From Plantago ovata (Eukaryota > Streptophyta > Magnoliopsida > Lamiales > Plantaginaceae): 64,000 nt of DNA. The notes beneath the pieces were generated by a model. That model ran no database searches. It was not told the DNA's origin and was given only the letters and a program-made list of their open reading frames with translations. A program made the position numbers and the translations under genes. The stretch is taken from the NCBI GenBank assembly GCA_028274465.1, contig CM051456.1:63722753-63786752 (forward strand), in the 5' to 3' direction. This document shows positions 33,185 to 45,418 of this stretch, piece by piece. The first letter of the stretch is position 1; the number at the start of each line of letters is the position of its first letter.

Positions 33185-34990
33185 TTATTGAGGTAATTCA
33201 ATCAATCCAAGGTTATACCTTAGCATTGCGAACCTATTATGTGGAAGGGGCTTGGTAAAGATGTCATCAAGTTGATCATCAGTACCTACTTTTACAACCT
33301 CAATGTCTGCTTTTTCCACATGATCTCTAATGAAATGATGTCTAATATCAATCGGTGAATCACTTGAGCCCCGATACATTTTCGGTTCCATCGAGAGAAC
33401 GGCTCCTTCAACCAACATCCGGGCAACCCTGATTCATCCAAAACTGGTGAAGGGAAGACTACTTTCTCTGGGCTGTGCAGTGTTAGCTTAAAGTCTTTGC
33501 TTTCACTAAAGGATCTTTCGCTTCTGCCTTTATCTGTCCTACCAAAGTCCTTTCCTAGGATTCCTATTAGGGCTGCGATTAGGGAGTAACTGACAGCCTT
33601 AGTTGCAGAAATACCATAATCTCTTAGTTGTTGCTGAATCCAAACGATTTGAGCTGTGCAACAACCAGCCGCAATGTATTTAGATTCAGTGGATGAATTG
33701 GAAACATCGGTTTGCTTCTTGCTGAACCATGATATTAATCTTGTACCTAGAAACTGACAAGTTCCAGAAGTAATTTTTCTATCAAGAGTTGATCCTCCAT
33801 GATCAGCATCAGAATAACCTACCAATTCTAATCCAGAATCTTTTGGATACCATAATCCAACATTGACTGTGCCTTTGACATATTTCAGTATTTTAAGTGC
33901 CTTTTTGTAGTGTGATTCTCTTGGATCATATTGAAATCTTGCACACACACAAACAACATACTGAATGCCAGGCCTACTTGTTGTTAAATACAGCAACGAA
34001 CCAATGAGCTTCCTATACTTGTGTTCATCCACACTTTTGGCTTGTTTAGTATAGCCCAATATCGTACCAACACTCATAGGGATCTTTTCAGGTTTCTCTT
34101 CCTCTTTGATCATGAACTTTATGAGCATTTCCTTTGCACACTTTGCTTGATTTATGAATATTCCATCTTTGAGTTGCTTGACTTGCAATCCTAGGAAATA
34201 ATTCAATTTTCCCATTATACTCATTTCAAACTTGTTTGTCATGAGTTTGGCAAAATCATCACAAAGTTGCTTGTCCTTAGATCCAAATATTATGTCATCC
34301 ACATAAATCTGGACTAAGAGAATTTTACCATCATGGTTCATGGTAAATAAGGTTTTATCAACTTCACCTTTCTTGAAACCATTATCCAGCAAGAACTTAG
34401 CTAAGATATCATACCAAGCTCTAGGTGCTTGCTTTAAACCATATACAACTTTCTGAACACCCACTTTGTACCAATTGCTTTCTTTCCTTCAGCAAGGGGT
34501 ACAAGTTTCCAGACATTGTTCCTTTCAAATTGATCCAGTTCTTCTTGCATTGCCTTGATCCATTCAGAATGCTTTAAAGCTTCTTCTATGGTTTTGGGCT
34601 CAATTTCTGAAACAAAGCAAGAGAACAAATCTTCTACTTCAATAACATTTGCTTCTTCAGCAAGTTCTTGATTAGTAGATACTTTGGATCTAGTCACTTT
34701 GCGTTTGTCAATATCACCAATCATATCCGTAGAGGGATGATCTCTAATCCACTTATTAACAGGTTTTCTGCTTTTTGGATCTGGATATGTTTACGTTTCA
34801 GCATGTGACTCTTCAGCATGTACTTGTTCAGTACTACTGGTATCTTGTTGTGTCTCTGCTGAAATTGGTTCATCAGCAACTGCTTGTTCAACATTGCCGG
34901 TTTGAGGTAACTCGTCAGCAGACACATGAAGTTGCGTAGTTTCAGCAACATCGGGAGCAACTGGGTCCTTAACCGGAAATTCTTTATCAT
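33185..34990 (-). pseudogene. Copia reverse transcriptase and RNase H of E2, deleted and interrupted
   Basis: The N-terminal RVT_2 part (WIKAMQEELDQFERNNVW, KKAIGTKWVFRK) runs straight into VVYGLKQAPRAWYD. The stretch that normally lies between them, including the first catalytic Asp region, is missing; I estimate about 80 residues. The YVDDIIFGS catalytic motif is at plus 34294-34305. RNase H follows (GYSDADHGGS, STESKYIAAGCC). After LRDYGISATK come about 200 bp of in-frame sequence that I do not recognise as copia. Normal RNase H returns with IDIRHHFIRDHVEK and DIFTKPLPHNRFAMLR, ending near 33185. The enzyme cannot be active. Confidence 0.8.
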
Positions 34991-35087
34991 GAACTACATT
35001 CATCTTGTCATGACTTGGAGTAGGAGTGTCATTGTCAGAATCATCATTAAGTTCAATTCATTTGACATTTCTAGCATTGGATTCAGT

Positions 35088-36129
35088 TCATTGCTCGTGT
35101 ATGAGTAATTTCTTCATACATTCTGATATTCCTTCTTCAGCAGGGACTCCTTGTGATTTTTCATAGAATACAACATGCACTGATTCTTCGATCTTTTGTG
35201 CCTTTTTGTTGTAAACTCTATAAGCTTTTCTATGCAAGGAGTAGCCAAGAAATATCGCTTCATCTGCCTTTGGTTGAAATATTCTTAAGTAATCTCTACC
35301 ATTGTTAAGAACAAAGCATTTGCAACCAAATACTCTTATATGAGTGATGTTAGGAGGTCTTCCAATAAATAACTCATAGGGAGTTTTGTTGTATTCCTTA
35401 GTTATCAAGCATCAATTTTGAGTATAGCAGGCGGTGTTAATCGCTTCAACCCAATAAGCTTCACTTATTTCAGTGTCAACAAGCATTGTTCTAGCTGCTT
35501 CCTTGAGGGTACGATTCTTCCTTTCAGCAACACCATTTTGTTGAAAGTAGTTTTGGTTTGCTTACCTTGCTGACATGCAATGCAAACACCATCCTTCTTA
35601 AAAGTAACCTTAGGTAATCCAACTACAAGTGCCGTTTTAGACAGCTTATTCAGCGTCTTGAAGTTTAGGTGACTTGTTCGTTTATGCCATAACCATGGTT
35701 TTTCAGCAAGGCAATCATGATCCGAGATAAGGTATTTTTCAACGATTGCTGAAGACCAATCTACGGTATAGAGACCTCCTGATCTTCTAGCAATCATGAT
35801 AACCTTCTTCGTCTCAAAGTCAATAAGTTTACATTCATCATTGTTAATTTTGATGAAGTATCCTTTGTCAACAAATTGACTCATGGTGAAAGGTTAAACT
35901 TAAGATTTTTGACATAAAGAACTCCCGAAATGGTAATGCATCCTAACTTCACGTTACCATAACCTTTAGTAGAACCAAAGCCTCCACCAGCAAACCTTAT
36001 TGTTGGACCTTTAGACCACCGTCTATAGTTTATAAGGTTTTTCTTATTGCCCTTCATGTGTTTTCCACAACCACTGTCAAAGTGCCAAATTGCATAGTTT
36101 GTCTCCGTGGCTGAAGTCTGCACAATCAA
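35088..36129 (-). pseudogene. Copia protease and integrase remnants of E2, integrase core deleted
   Basis: The protease segment has WHFDSGCGKHMKGNK at its start (Asp-Ser-Gly active site). The GAG_pre-integrase HHCC zinc-binding part follows (LWHKRTSHLNFKTL, CIACQQGKQTK). The catalytic core with the DDE residues is missing. The text jumps from GKQTKTTFN to the QQNGVAERKNRT-like region near 35530, then to the C-terminal part with YNKTPYELFIGRPPNITHIRVFGCKCF and GYS. Frameshifts separate the pieces. Confidence 0.78.
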
Positions 36130-36140
36130 GAAAAAACAAG

Positions 36141-38569
36141 TTAATTATCCAATATTGGATGTCCATTAACATGTTCAAGAAAACGTCCAGTGCAAACCCA
36201 AGTCTTGAGTTTTTCAATCTTGACTTGTTTTCTACTTGCTGAGGAACTAGAGGGTTTATAACCGAAAGACTTTTGATCATTGCTGATCAAGTGGTGTCTT
36301 GCTTGGTTGACCCTTTTGCTGAACATAGTTTTCAGTAAGTTCTTTTTTAGCAAGGTTCCTTCTAGTCCTAGCATTTTGAGTATTGTCAGTACACTTAGGT
36401 TTGGTTTTGTTGAACTCTTTGAAGTATCTTTGCTGACTTTGCTTATACTCATGAAAAAGTTCATTTTGCTTGGTTTTGAATCCAAGTCCACTTTTCGGAG
36501 TATGCTGAGCTTTTGTCTCAGCAACCTTAATTGATTCAGGTTTGTCAGCAAAGGTCTTCTGATTACTTTTAGTAATCTTGCCTTTAGTCTTAACAAATTG
36601 CTTTTCAGCAACTTGTTTGGCGGAATGCTTTACAACATCCTTTTTCTGAACAGTTTGCTTTTCAGCAACCTGTTTTCCTTTTGAAGTCTTGTTACTTTGA
36701 GTAGCAACAACGGACTTTTTGGTCGTAGGTACTTGATTGCTTATTTCAGCAACTATATATTGACCAAATTGATAGAGTTCCACTATCAGTTGCACGAACA
36801 AAGATGATTGGTGATTTGTCTTTACTCAAGAATGTTACATCATCACCTTCATACGTGGCACCCAAACCTTCTTTTTGAGATGGATTTCTCAGATAAGAGT
36901 TTAGTTCAGTCAGTGTGTTACTAGCATCCGCATAAGATTTGAAATTGACTTTCATCCTTTTCATTTCTTGTATTTCAGCAAGTAACTTTAGAATTGAGGA
37001 CTGATACTCTTCCAATTCTATTGCCATTTGAGCATTTTTCTCTGTAGCTTCAGCAATTAACTTCTTGAGATGCAATATTTTCAGCATCCTTCTTTTCGGA
37101 CTCAACGCTCAGCAAGACGTACTTTTCAATAGTTTGCTTAGTCAGAAGTTCAGCATTCTGTAGTTTCTCTTGTTGTTTGCTCAGAGTTTTCTCAAATCTT
37201 TCGATTTCTCCTTGAATTCTATCAAGGTCAATGTCATCTTCACTTCCTGAATCAGAGTCAGAGGGAGGACAATTAACCTGAACGGCCATGAGGCAAAACT
37301 CGTAGTTTGACACGTCTGGATAAGCTTTCATAGCTATTACACATACTTCCTTGCCAATCTCTACGTCAAGAGTGGCTTCTTCTTCTTCAGTGTCTGAACT
37401 TTCTACGTCACTGTCTTCAGAGCTTGTTTCAATGCAAAGAGCATCGATGTTTGCTTGAAGCTTTTTCTTTTCTTGAGCAATCAAAGCCTTCTTGAACTTC
37501 TTCTTTTTTTCAGCAGATTTCCCTTTCAGTAAGGGGCAATTTCCTTTGAAGTGTCCAAGCTTTTTGAACTAAAAGCAAAGATCATTGCCAACTGCTGGTT
37601 CTTCGGAGGAGTTTGCTTGCTGAGCTTGCTTGTTCATCGAGCTAGCTTCATTCTTGTATTTATGGTAGCTGTTACCAAGATGCTTTTTCAGCTTCTCTTT
37701 TGCTTTTCGCCTTTCAAGTTCCTTGCTGATGAATTTCTTCATGTTTCTAACTGCAAGAGCATTTTCATCAGTATTCTCTTTATCATTCTTCTTTTCAGAA
37801 GATGACGGTTTGGCAGCAAGAGCAATGTTTTGCGATTATTCAGTAAACACATTTTGCTTTGCTTTGTCTCATAGTTGACAGTAGCAAGATAAGAGAACAA
37901 CTCGGTTGGAGTGATATTAGGCATTCCTTGATTATAGTAGAAATTCTGTGTGTGGATCCATTCTTGATTCAGACTTCTAATAATGGTTTTCACCTTTTCC
38001 GAATTTGAATAGAAGTTTCGAAGTCCTAAGGCAGCCATCTTACTCACTAGAGTTGTGAATCTGAAATCCAAGTCTTCCAGTAACTCATTGGCACCTTGTT
38101 TGAAGTTTTGAAACTTCAACTATAGCACTTCGAGTTTGTTTTCCTTGGTTTTGTCAGATCCATCACAAAGATCTTGAACCATTTTCCAAGATTCCTTAGC
38201 AGTTTTGGCACCCCACAGTTTGCACTGTATAGTATCTGGAGTAGATCGAATAATGATGTTTCTTGCTTGGCCATCAAGACGGAATCTTTTGGCTTCATCT
38301 AAAGTCCATTCCTCTCTTGGCAGTTGCTCCACCGCGACTTCTATAGTGGGTTTTGGAACGACAGTATCGACTGGTTCACCTAAGATAGTTTCCTTTCCAG
38401 CCTCTGTAGTTTTGTGAGGAAAACTTCTCTCAATTTTAGTGATCTTGATTGGTCCATCATTTATGACAGTAACCATCTCATCACTAATGGCATCAAGATG
38501 TAGCATCATGTTGTTTCACCATTTTTCATAGTTTTCCAGCTTGAGCAAGGGAGCGTCTCCTAACGACAT
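36141..38569 (-). pseudogene. Copia gag (UBN2 type) of E2, several stops
   Basis: ATG at plus 38567-38569 gives MSLGDAPLLKLENYEKW. A TGA follows at plus 38516-38518 where E3 and E5 have CGA (Arg). A TAG follows LEVL where E3 has Lys. The UBN2 core (ARNIIIRSTPDTIQCKLWGAKTAKESWKMVQDLC) is clear. A zinc-knuckle remnant lies near 37540-37575 (GHFKGNCP, upstream Cys lost). Downstream are Glu/Asp-rich and Lys-rich segments in shifting frames, which are the C-terminal gag region. Confidence 0.8.
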
Positions 38570-38668
38570 CTTGTCAGCAAAACACTACCAGACTTATCAA
38601 GTGAAAGTGATTTTACGGAAAGCACCTAAGGGGATTTAGGTTCAGGGTGCTGAAGGTTAAAGAACTTG

Positions 38669-38680
38669 GCTCTGATACCA
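38669..38680 (-). other. E2 primer-binding site, tRNA-Met
   Basis: TGGTATCAGAGC on the minus strand, two bases after the LTR end. Confidence 0.88.
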
Positions 38681-38682
38681 CT

Positions 38683-38957
38683 TGTTGGTCCCTTTAAACA
38701 ACAAGAAAAGACTAGAGGGGGGGGTGAATAGTCTTTTCAAACTTTTCGTCGTTTAAAACTTTCTCAGCAAGTGCTTATTACTTTTCAGTAATGAGTTTGC
38801 TGGTACTTAACATTCTCAGCAAGTACTTATTACTTTTCAGTAATGAGTTTGCTGGTACTTAAAAACAGAGTGCGGAAGTCTTTTACAATAAGTGCTCTTC
38901 TCAGAGAGCTAGTTTCAACAAGTGAGCAGATTGACAGTGTACAAGAAATGTAACTTG
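38683..38957 (-). repeat. E2 5' LTR, truncated
   Basis: On plus, TGTTGGTCCCTTTAAACAAC ... ATGTAACTTG corresponds to 57612-57891 of the intact E3 LTR. It stops there and joins duplicated D sequence through a fold-back junction. Confidence 0.85.
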
Positions 38958-38996
38958 TCGCCTCTTACGTAATTATGTACGTAAGAGGCGACAAGT
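38953..38996. repeat. Fold-back inverted repeat at the duplication junction
   Basis: The arms at 38953-38971 and 38978-38996 are perfectly complementary over 19 bases (CTCTTACGTA / TACGTAAGAG core) around a 6-base loop, ATTATG. The left arm is absent from D at 26609-26630 and from the intact E3 LTR. It therefore arose at the junction. Confidence 0.9.
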
Positions 38997-40028
38997 TCTT
39001 CACCTCGATTAGAGATTGCCAAATGCCTAGGAAGGAGGTAGTGTGAGGTGTGTGATTCCTTGTGTTAAACCTATTCTATCGAATAGGTTTGGGGAGGGGG
39101 TTCCTTCGTTGTACTTGTTTTTCGTCTTTGAGTCATTGTAAAGTTTTCCTTTTTCTTTTTGTTTCGTGTCCCAACCTATTCTTTCGAATAGGTTTGGGGA
39201 GGCGTCTTGTAAAGTTTGTCCTTTTTCTTTTCATCTTTGTGCTCAAACCTATTCTCTCGATAGGTTTGGGGAGGTGTTTTTGTCACTTAGTGCTGCTGCT
39301 TGCCCCAATACATCAAAAAAAAAAAAAAAAAAGAAACAAAAAGAAAAGAAAAAGAAAAGAATGAGAAAAACTAAAAAAAATAAAAAGAAAAGAATAAAGA
39401 ATAAGACCCAAAAAACAAAAGAAGGGTCGTTGCAAGCCAAAAAGCAACCTTGTAAAGTGTCAAGTGTCATGTAAATATTTGTTCTTGTGAAGTTATCGAG
39501 TTGTAAATTCTATCTTTTCTTTCGTGTCGCCATTGTCCAAGGCCTGTTCTTCACCACCCTCGTCTTGCCATTCTAGAAGTGGTTGAAAGAGACTCATTCT
39601 TTGAGAGTCTGGGTAGAATAGGGGAGTGTTATCTTTTTAGGGAACCCTCCTTCGTTTGATGAGAGTCAGTATTGGTTCGCCCTCTCTTGAGGAAAAGTCT
39701 GGCTTGGTGAACAGTAGTAAGCCCTTGGTTTCATAGGCACGGGCCAATTGTAGTATGATAATATGCATCATTGTGTCGTCACTGACCAGGTCCAGGTAGA
39801 GGATGTTAAGAGAGACTCCTTTGTTTAACAAAGTGCACATGAGAATGTGTATATTCGCAATCGAGGCATTCTTCAACCTACTTGCATGTCATGCTCATAT
39901 TGTCTTGTTCATAAACACTTGATAGATTCAATAGATTAGTTCACTTTACTTGGCATGAGACTCCTTTTTGTGTTGCATTTAGATTAGTTTGTTGCTTAAG
40001 GACAAGCAAGGGTTTGGTTTGGGGAGAT
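38971..40028 (+). other. Duplicated 3' non-coding region of element D
   Basis: It matches 26622-27673, including three AACCTATTC/GAATAGGTT hairpins (the third has lost one base), the purine tract at about 39316-39410, and the polypurine tract at 40016-40028. No gene. Confidence 0.75.
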
Positions 40029-41412
40029 TGATGAACGTATTTTTGACACGTTCATCATGTCTTTTTTACCTTCTTTTGCTATCTTTTTGCTTAGTTTTTT
40101 TGTTAGTTTTGTAGAATAGTGTCACGTTTTGTGTTTTCTGCATTTTCAGGCACTTAGGAACGAAATGGCGTTTTTGGAGCTAAAAACGAGCTTTTTTGAT
40201 GGAAAATTGCCCCGTTGAAGTTCCTTGATCTCCATTGCTTTGTTCGTGAGTGTTTGAGCATCAATAAATGTTGAGAAGGACGAGTCGAAGGTACCCGAGG
40301 GCCGGTCGTGGGCAAAAGATTGAGTTTCAAGACAAAATTCTTCCCAGGAACCAAGCTAAGCGCTTGGAGGAAGTGAAGCGGAGCGCTTCAATTTTCAGTA
40401 GCCAAGGATTCTGGAACAGCAGCCAAGCGCTTCGCTTGGCTGCCCCCAAGCGAAGCGCTTGCCAAGCGCTTGGCAGCAGTTACGTTTCCGGATTTCACCT
40501 TCAAGAGACAGATTTTCAGTTACTTTACACAACTTTGGACATTGACAAACATTCTGGGAGAGCTTCTTAGCCCCAATTTCAGAGAAACTCAGATTTATAT
40601 TGTATTTTAGCTTTGGATAGAAGGATTTGGCATAAAATTCGTCCTTTGTTTCATCTACGGAGAGGTTTTCATCAATACCCACCGATTAGTGACAGCTTTG
40701 GTGGTAACATTGTATCATTATCTCTTGTCTAGTAGTTTGATTTGATGTATTCTGATTGTGATTCATATGATTTAATGTCTATGTTGATGAATATGAGTAG
40801 CTAAACTCCTTGTGTTGGTGGTAGAATGTAGAATATGCATGCTATCGATTACGTTTATGCTTACATGAGATTGTGATTCAATCTTGCTGCAAATTACTTC
40901 ATATGATTCGTAGTTTCCTATAAAATATATTCGAATAGAGTATGTGACAAACTCGTGGTCAATGAAAGCTATAGGATTGTATGTTAGTGATTTGCAGCAT
41001 GCTAGATAAATGGTGTCCGTGACAAGCACCTCTAAATTATTGATAATGATCTTTTATGACGTGTGTCTTGAAAGTTACCTAGACAGGTTGCTTATATGAA
41101 TTAGTCGAAGGTTTTACGCACCGAACTTGTGAGCATATTAGTAGTCCATGCATGTATTTGATTTCTACCACCGACCGTTTTCCAAACTTGATTACATCAA
41201 TCTGATTTCTTGATTGCGTTTGTGCAAAACAATTTTCTCAAAACCACTTGAACTAGTTGACTGAATTAGCTTACAAAAACCTCAAACAAAGCCACGTTAG
41301 GTCCCGAGAGAACGACACTCAGGGACAACTTTCCATTGCACTCTAGTTTGTGTAGTGATAAGTGTTCTTTGGCTATTAAAGAAATTTAATTGGTGAAAAA
41401 AACGACTCATCA
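40029..41412 (+). repeat. Duplicated D 3' LTR
   Basis: 1384 bp with D-type ends, followed by ACTGA (41413-41417) exactly as in copy 1. Palindromes at about 40353-40474 include one extra unit relative to copy 1. Confidence 0.88.
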
Positions 41413-42724
41413 ACTGACTGCTTGCTGAAATACATATGTGACCTCCTTGCTGAAAGTACTTGCATTTTGGCTCCAACGTTCATATTTGAATTCCATTCAA
41501 ATGAACATTAAATGCAAAAGTAAGCACGCGAAGAACATGAAGACTAGAAGACAAATGAAGGACGCTGCTGAAAGTACAAAAGCAAGATAGTGACATCTTA
41601 AGGAACAAAGCCTTAGAATTTAAAATTCAAACGGCTCCCTCCCTTGATTCACTATAAATAGAGGTCATCCGACAAAGAGTTGAAGTGTGTCAACAACGTG
41701 ATCAAACTCTCATTTGTGCTTAAACACTCAATCTTACATACTCTTTACTGCCTATTGATCCGTTCCAAGACTTAAGCTTGAAACAAAAGCTACTTGTGAA
41801 GAAGTAGAACATTCACGGCTAAGAAATTAGTTAAGTGTTCTTTCTTTCGAACAAGAACAAGTCTTGACACCAGAAACAACTTAACTTGTTTACTGAAAAG
41901 TATTCCAAGTTGTGTTTCTTTAGATAACTTGTTATAGCTGAAAAAGTTATACTCAAGTCATCTCATCCCAAACCTCTCTAACTGATAAACACCCTTTTTC
42001 AGGCGTGAAATTGAGGGGGAATTAATCAAGCATAGTTTTGCTGATTAAGTGTCCCAAGTTTGGTGGAGAACAAGGTTTTGTTCTCTAGTTAGGTTGGAAA
42101 CGAAGCAAGTGTGCTTTGGTTTCTGAAGAATCATTATAGATAGGTGTTGTAAGGAACCTCAAGCTTATCTTAGTGGATTCAGTCCTAGAAAGGACAAAGT
42201 GGATTAGTTGAGAGATTACGCCACTCTCAGATACCACTATAAAAGTGTTTGTGTGATTTACTTTACCGCATTTAGTTTTCAGCAACCTTTACTTTTTGTA
42301 CACTGCCACTCTGCTTACTTGCTGAAACTAGCACTCTCTGAAAAGTACTTATTGTATAAAGACTTCCGCACTCTGTTTTTAAAGTACCAGCAAAACTCGT
42401 TACTGAAAAGTAACTAGTACTTCCTGAGAAAGTTCAATATCAGCAAACTCATTACTGAAAAATAATGAGTTTACTTGCTTACTTGCTGAAACTAGCACTC
42501 TCTGAAAAGCACTTATTGTATAAAGACTTCCGCACTCTGTTTTTAAAGTACCAGCAAAACTCGTTACTGAAAAGTAACTAGTACTTGCTGAGAAAGTTAA
42601 GTATCAGCAAACTCATTACTGAAAAGTAATATGAACTTGCTGAGAAAGTTTTTAAACGACGAAAGTTTGAAACGACTATTCACCCCCCCTCTAGTCTTTT
42701 ATTGTTTATTTAAAGGGACCAACA
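41413..42724 (+). repeat. Duplicated E1 3' LTR segment
   Basis: Corresponds to 29040-30244 but keeps about 130 bp (41461-41590) deleted in copy 1. It has TATAAATAG near 41653, the tandem repeat at about 42320-42640, and the GGGACCAACA end at 42724. Confidence 0.85.
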
Positions 42725-44414
42725 AGAAGAAACATCTAGCCCTGGTCATGAATAGGTCCCCTGACGTGTTGGAGTTTTCATCAATCTCCATATCCATTTG
42801 CTGGCTTAGGTCAGTCAGCACCAGTTGGACTTTGTCAATAGATGTTATTGGTGAACTTGGTCTAACATTCTCAACATCATGAGATGCGTCGTCGAATGAT
42901 GTTTCTTGTTGAGTTTCAGCATACTCTTGGACTTGAACTGTTGCAGTTTCAGCAACTGGTTCGTCAGTAGTTGCAGCTTGTGCAACTTGTTGGACTTGAC
43001 TAGTTGCTATTTCAGCAACTGTCTCTTGTATTTTTGTTGCTTTGCTGGCAACATTCTCAGCAAGTCCAGCCTTTCTGAGGTCTGCAGCAATGTCACTTGC
43101 TGGTTCCAGATTTGTATCATCAAGATTATCTACAATGTAGACATCTTCTATTCTTTCTAAGGCAGGATTTTCGTTTCCACTGCCTTGTGGTCTTACTTCA
43201 GTAGATGGATCCAAGTTAATTGGATTTGTGAAGGCTTCTTCAAGCACTTGAGCAACATCTACTACAGTGGTTTGCTTTTCAGCAACCACTGGATTATCAT
43301 CATCCTGTATGACATGGACGACCGACACGGATTTTCTTGCCGTTGTTTTCTTTCTTGGGAAAATGGTCTTTGTCCTTGCCTTCTTAGGAATAGGATCAGC
43401 TGATGAAGCAGCAGTCTCAGCAACATTTGCAACTGTAGCTTTCCTTGACTGCTTATCAGCAACCTTGGGTCCATTCAGATTGTCGAAAGCTCTTCCCACA
43501 TTGCATACTGATTTCTTAATCGGCAATGGGTTTCCCAGCTGAATCTGGTAATGTTCAAGGATGTAGCATATTTTCAGTCCATACGTCACCGGAAGTGAAG
43601 GCGAGACAGTGTTGTCTTCAACCTTGACCTTAAACTTTGTAACACAATCAACAAGTCTGTTGAAAATGTACTTAGCCCAGTTGATGTCTGTTTTGCTTTC
43701 ATAGATATGCATCAGCAATGGCCATCTTCTCAGGCCTACTTGGTATATTCCTCCAACTTGGGAGTCTAGAACTTTGATTAGTAGCAATGCTACTAGACCA
43801 AGTGAATGGCAGAGATGCTTCCTTTTTGTGTGCTTATTCCAAGTCATAGAAGCAATCTCTCCTTTCTTCATCCTTTCATTTCTGACATCACTGTAGAAAT
43901 ATTCTATTTCTTCATCAGTGGCAGTGATGTCATCTTTAGTTCCAGTAGTTGCTAAATCAATCCATTTCAGGATGATTTGCTTTCCTTGAACTGTTGTAGA
44001 AATCACTTTTTCAGTGATTCCTTGTCCATCAGTAAGGGTCTGGATTTGTGCATTGTTGTAGAATTCCATAGTGTCCAACATGCTCACTTTCTTAGTGCGA
44101 GCACTGATGAAGAAAAGTAGGCCTTGCTGATTTATGTAATTCAACGCCTCAAGATTTTCTTCATCCAGTTCTTGTTCATAGAAGTATCTGATATACTTCT
44201 CTTTGGCAAATCCACCCCATTCCATCATCTGCTCACACTTTTCAGCGTTGAGATATGCAGAAGGCATGAGTCTTTCTGTAATACGGTCGTTTCTCAATAC
44301 GATTTTCACCTTGTTTTTCGACGGAGTTGATACCGGAGTAGGAGCAGTGCTTTTTCCAGCACTGTCTGCCTTTCAGGACTTGGTGTTCTTAGATGATTGT
44401 CTCTTGGGAGCCAT
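42725..44414 (-). pseudogene. N-terminal half of the env-like ORF (E3, copy 2)
   Basis: The original ATG is at plus 44412-44414. A TGA shortly after it (SSK of copy 1 becomes Ser-stop-Lys, near 44375) breaks the frame, which is otherwise open to 42725. It lacks the NIFQIP segment of copy 1 and has one SRKATVANVAET repeat in place of four, also losing the KRSKKKRKP region. It keeps the Lys that is a stop in copy 1. The 3' end reads into the E1 LTR. Confidence 0.6.
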
Positions 44415-45418
44415 CTCTTATATAGTATGTAAGGTTGGGGGAGTACGAAAAAGAGACTTTCTTTTTGAAAACGGAGGTACAGTAATTCAGAGCACAGGCT
44501 AGGGAATTTTATTTTTTTTTTGCAGAGAAAGGAAATGTGAGTTAAAGAATTTTGTCTTTCTCTAACTCTTCATTTATATGGTATCTCTGTTATGTGAGAA
44601 GCTGAATGGTTTTGAGCTCTCAGCAAGGGAAAAACAGAGATTCAACGAGTTAGTGGAGCCTTTACATTAAATGCGTAGTGGTCCACTAACACGAAACCGT
44701 CAGAGCATGCTTTCTATTTGTAATATTAACCGTTAGATCATCAACTGCTTTAAAATCAATGGCCACGATTGTATTTCATGTCATGATTTACAACGAGTTT
44801 ACCCGTGCCACGATTAACGTCACAATTGATTTTACCTTGATTCACGGGATTTGATCTCTTTTACTTCAAAGATAATTGCTTGCTGAAGTATACAAGAATC
44901 TTTTCAGCAATTTTAATCCTTCTGAGTTTAGCAATTACTTTTTAAGTAAAAAGCCTTGTAGTTGCTGAACGTTCCCCCTTAATCAAATATCTCATTTTTC
45001 TTTGGGTCAATGATATTTCTGAGTTCCCGTCTCAGTAAATCCTTTTATATTGAGATATTTTTAGGTAAATTCTCTTTTAGTGAGAAGAAATCTTGCTCTT
45101 TGCTGAGTTCCCATCTCAGATTTATCTTTTGATACTTGAATACCTGTTTTAGTATCCTTGATTGTCTGAATGCCAGTTTGAGCAATCTTTGAATTTTTCT
45201 TACTGAGTACCCATTTCAGCAAGTGATCAAGTTTCCTAACAAATATCCGGTCTGAAGGAATTTCTTGTTGAATGCCTGTTTCAACAAACATTTCATGTAC
45301 AATCATCTCTTTTTAGAGGAATCAGTGGAAAGGTACTTTTCAAGGAATGAATAATCCTTTAAGCAACCATTGGCTTGCTGAATACCCGTTTCAGCAATCC
45401 AATTAAATGCATCCCTTT
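44415..45418 (-). other. Region between pol and env-like ORF of E3
   Basis: Duplicate of 32181-33184, non-coding, with the same TTCAGCAA words. No gene seen. Confidence 0.5.

Larger units (their letters stand above)
26622..38957. repeat. Tandem duplication, copy 1 (about 12.3 kb)
   Basis: The order D 3' region, D 3' LTR, E1 LTR segment, env-like ORF, RNase H/RT, gag and 5' LTR recurs in the same order and orientation at 38971-57891. Shared insertion junctions, such as the D end in the E1 LTR and the E1 end in env, show that this is one duplication of an already nested block, not independent insertions. Confidence 0.88.
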
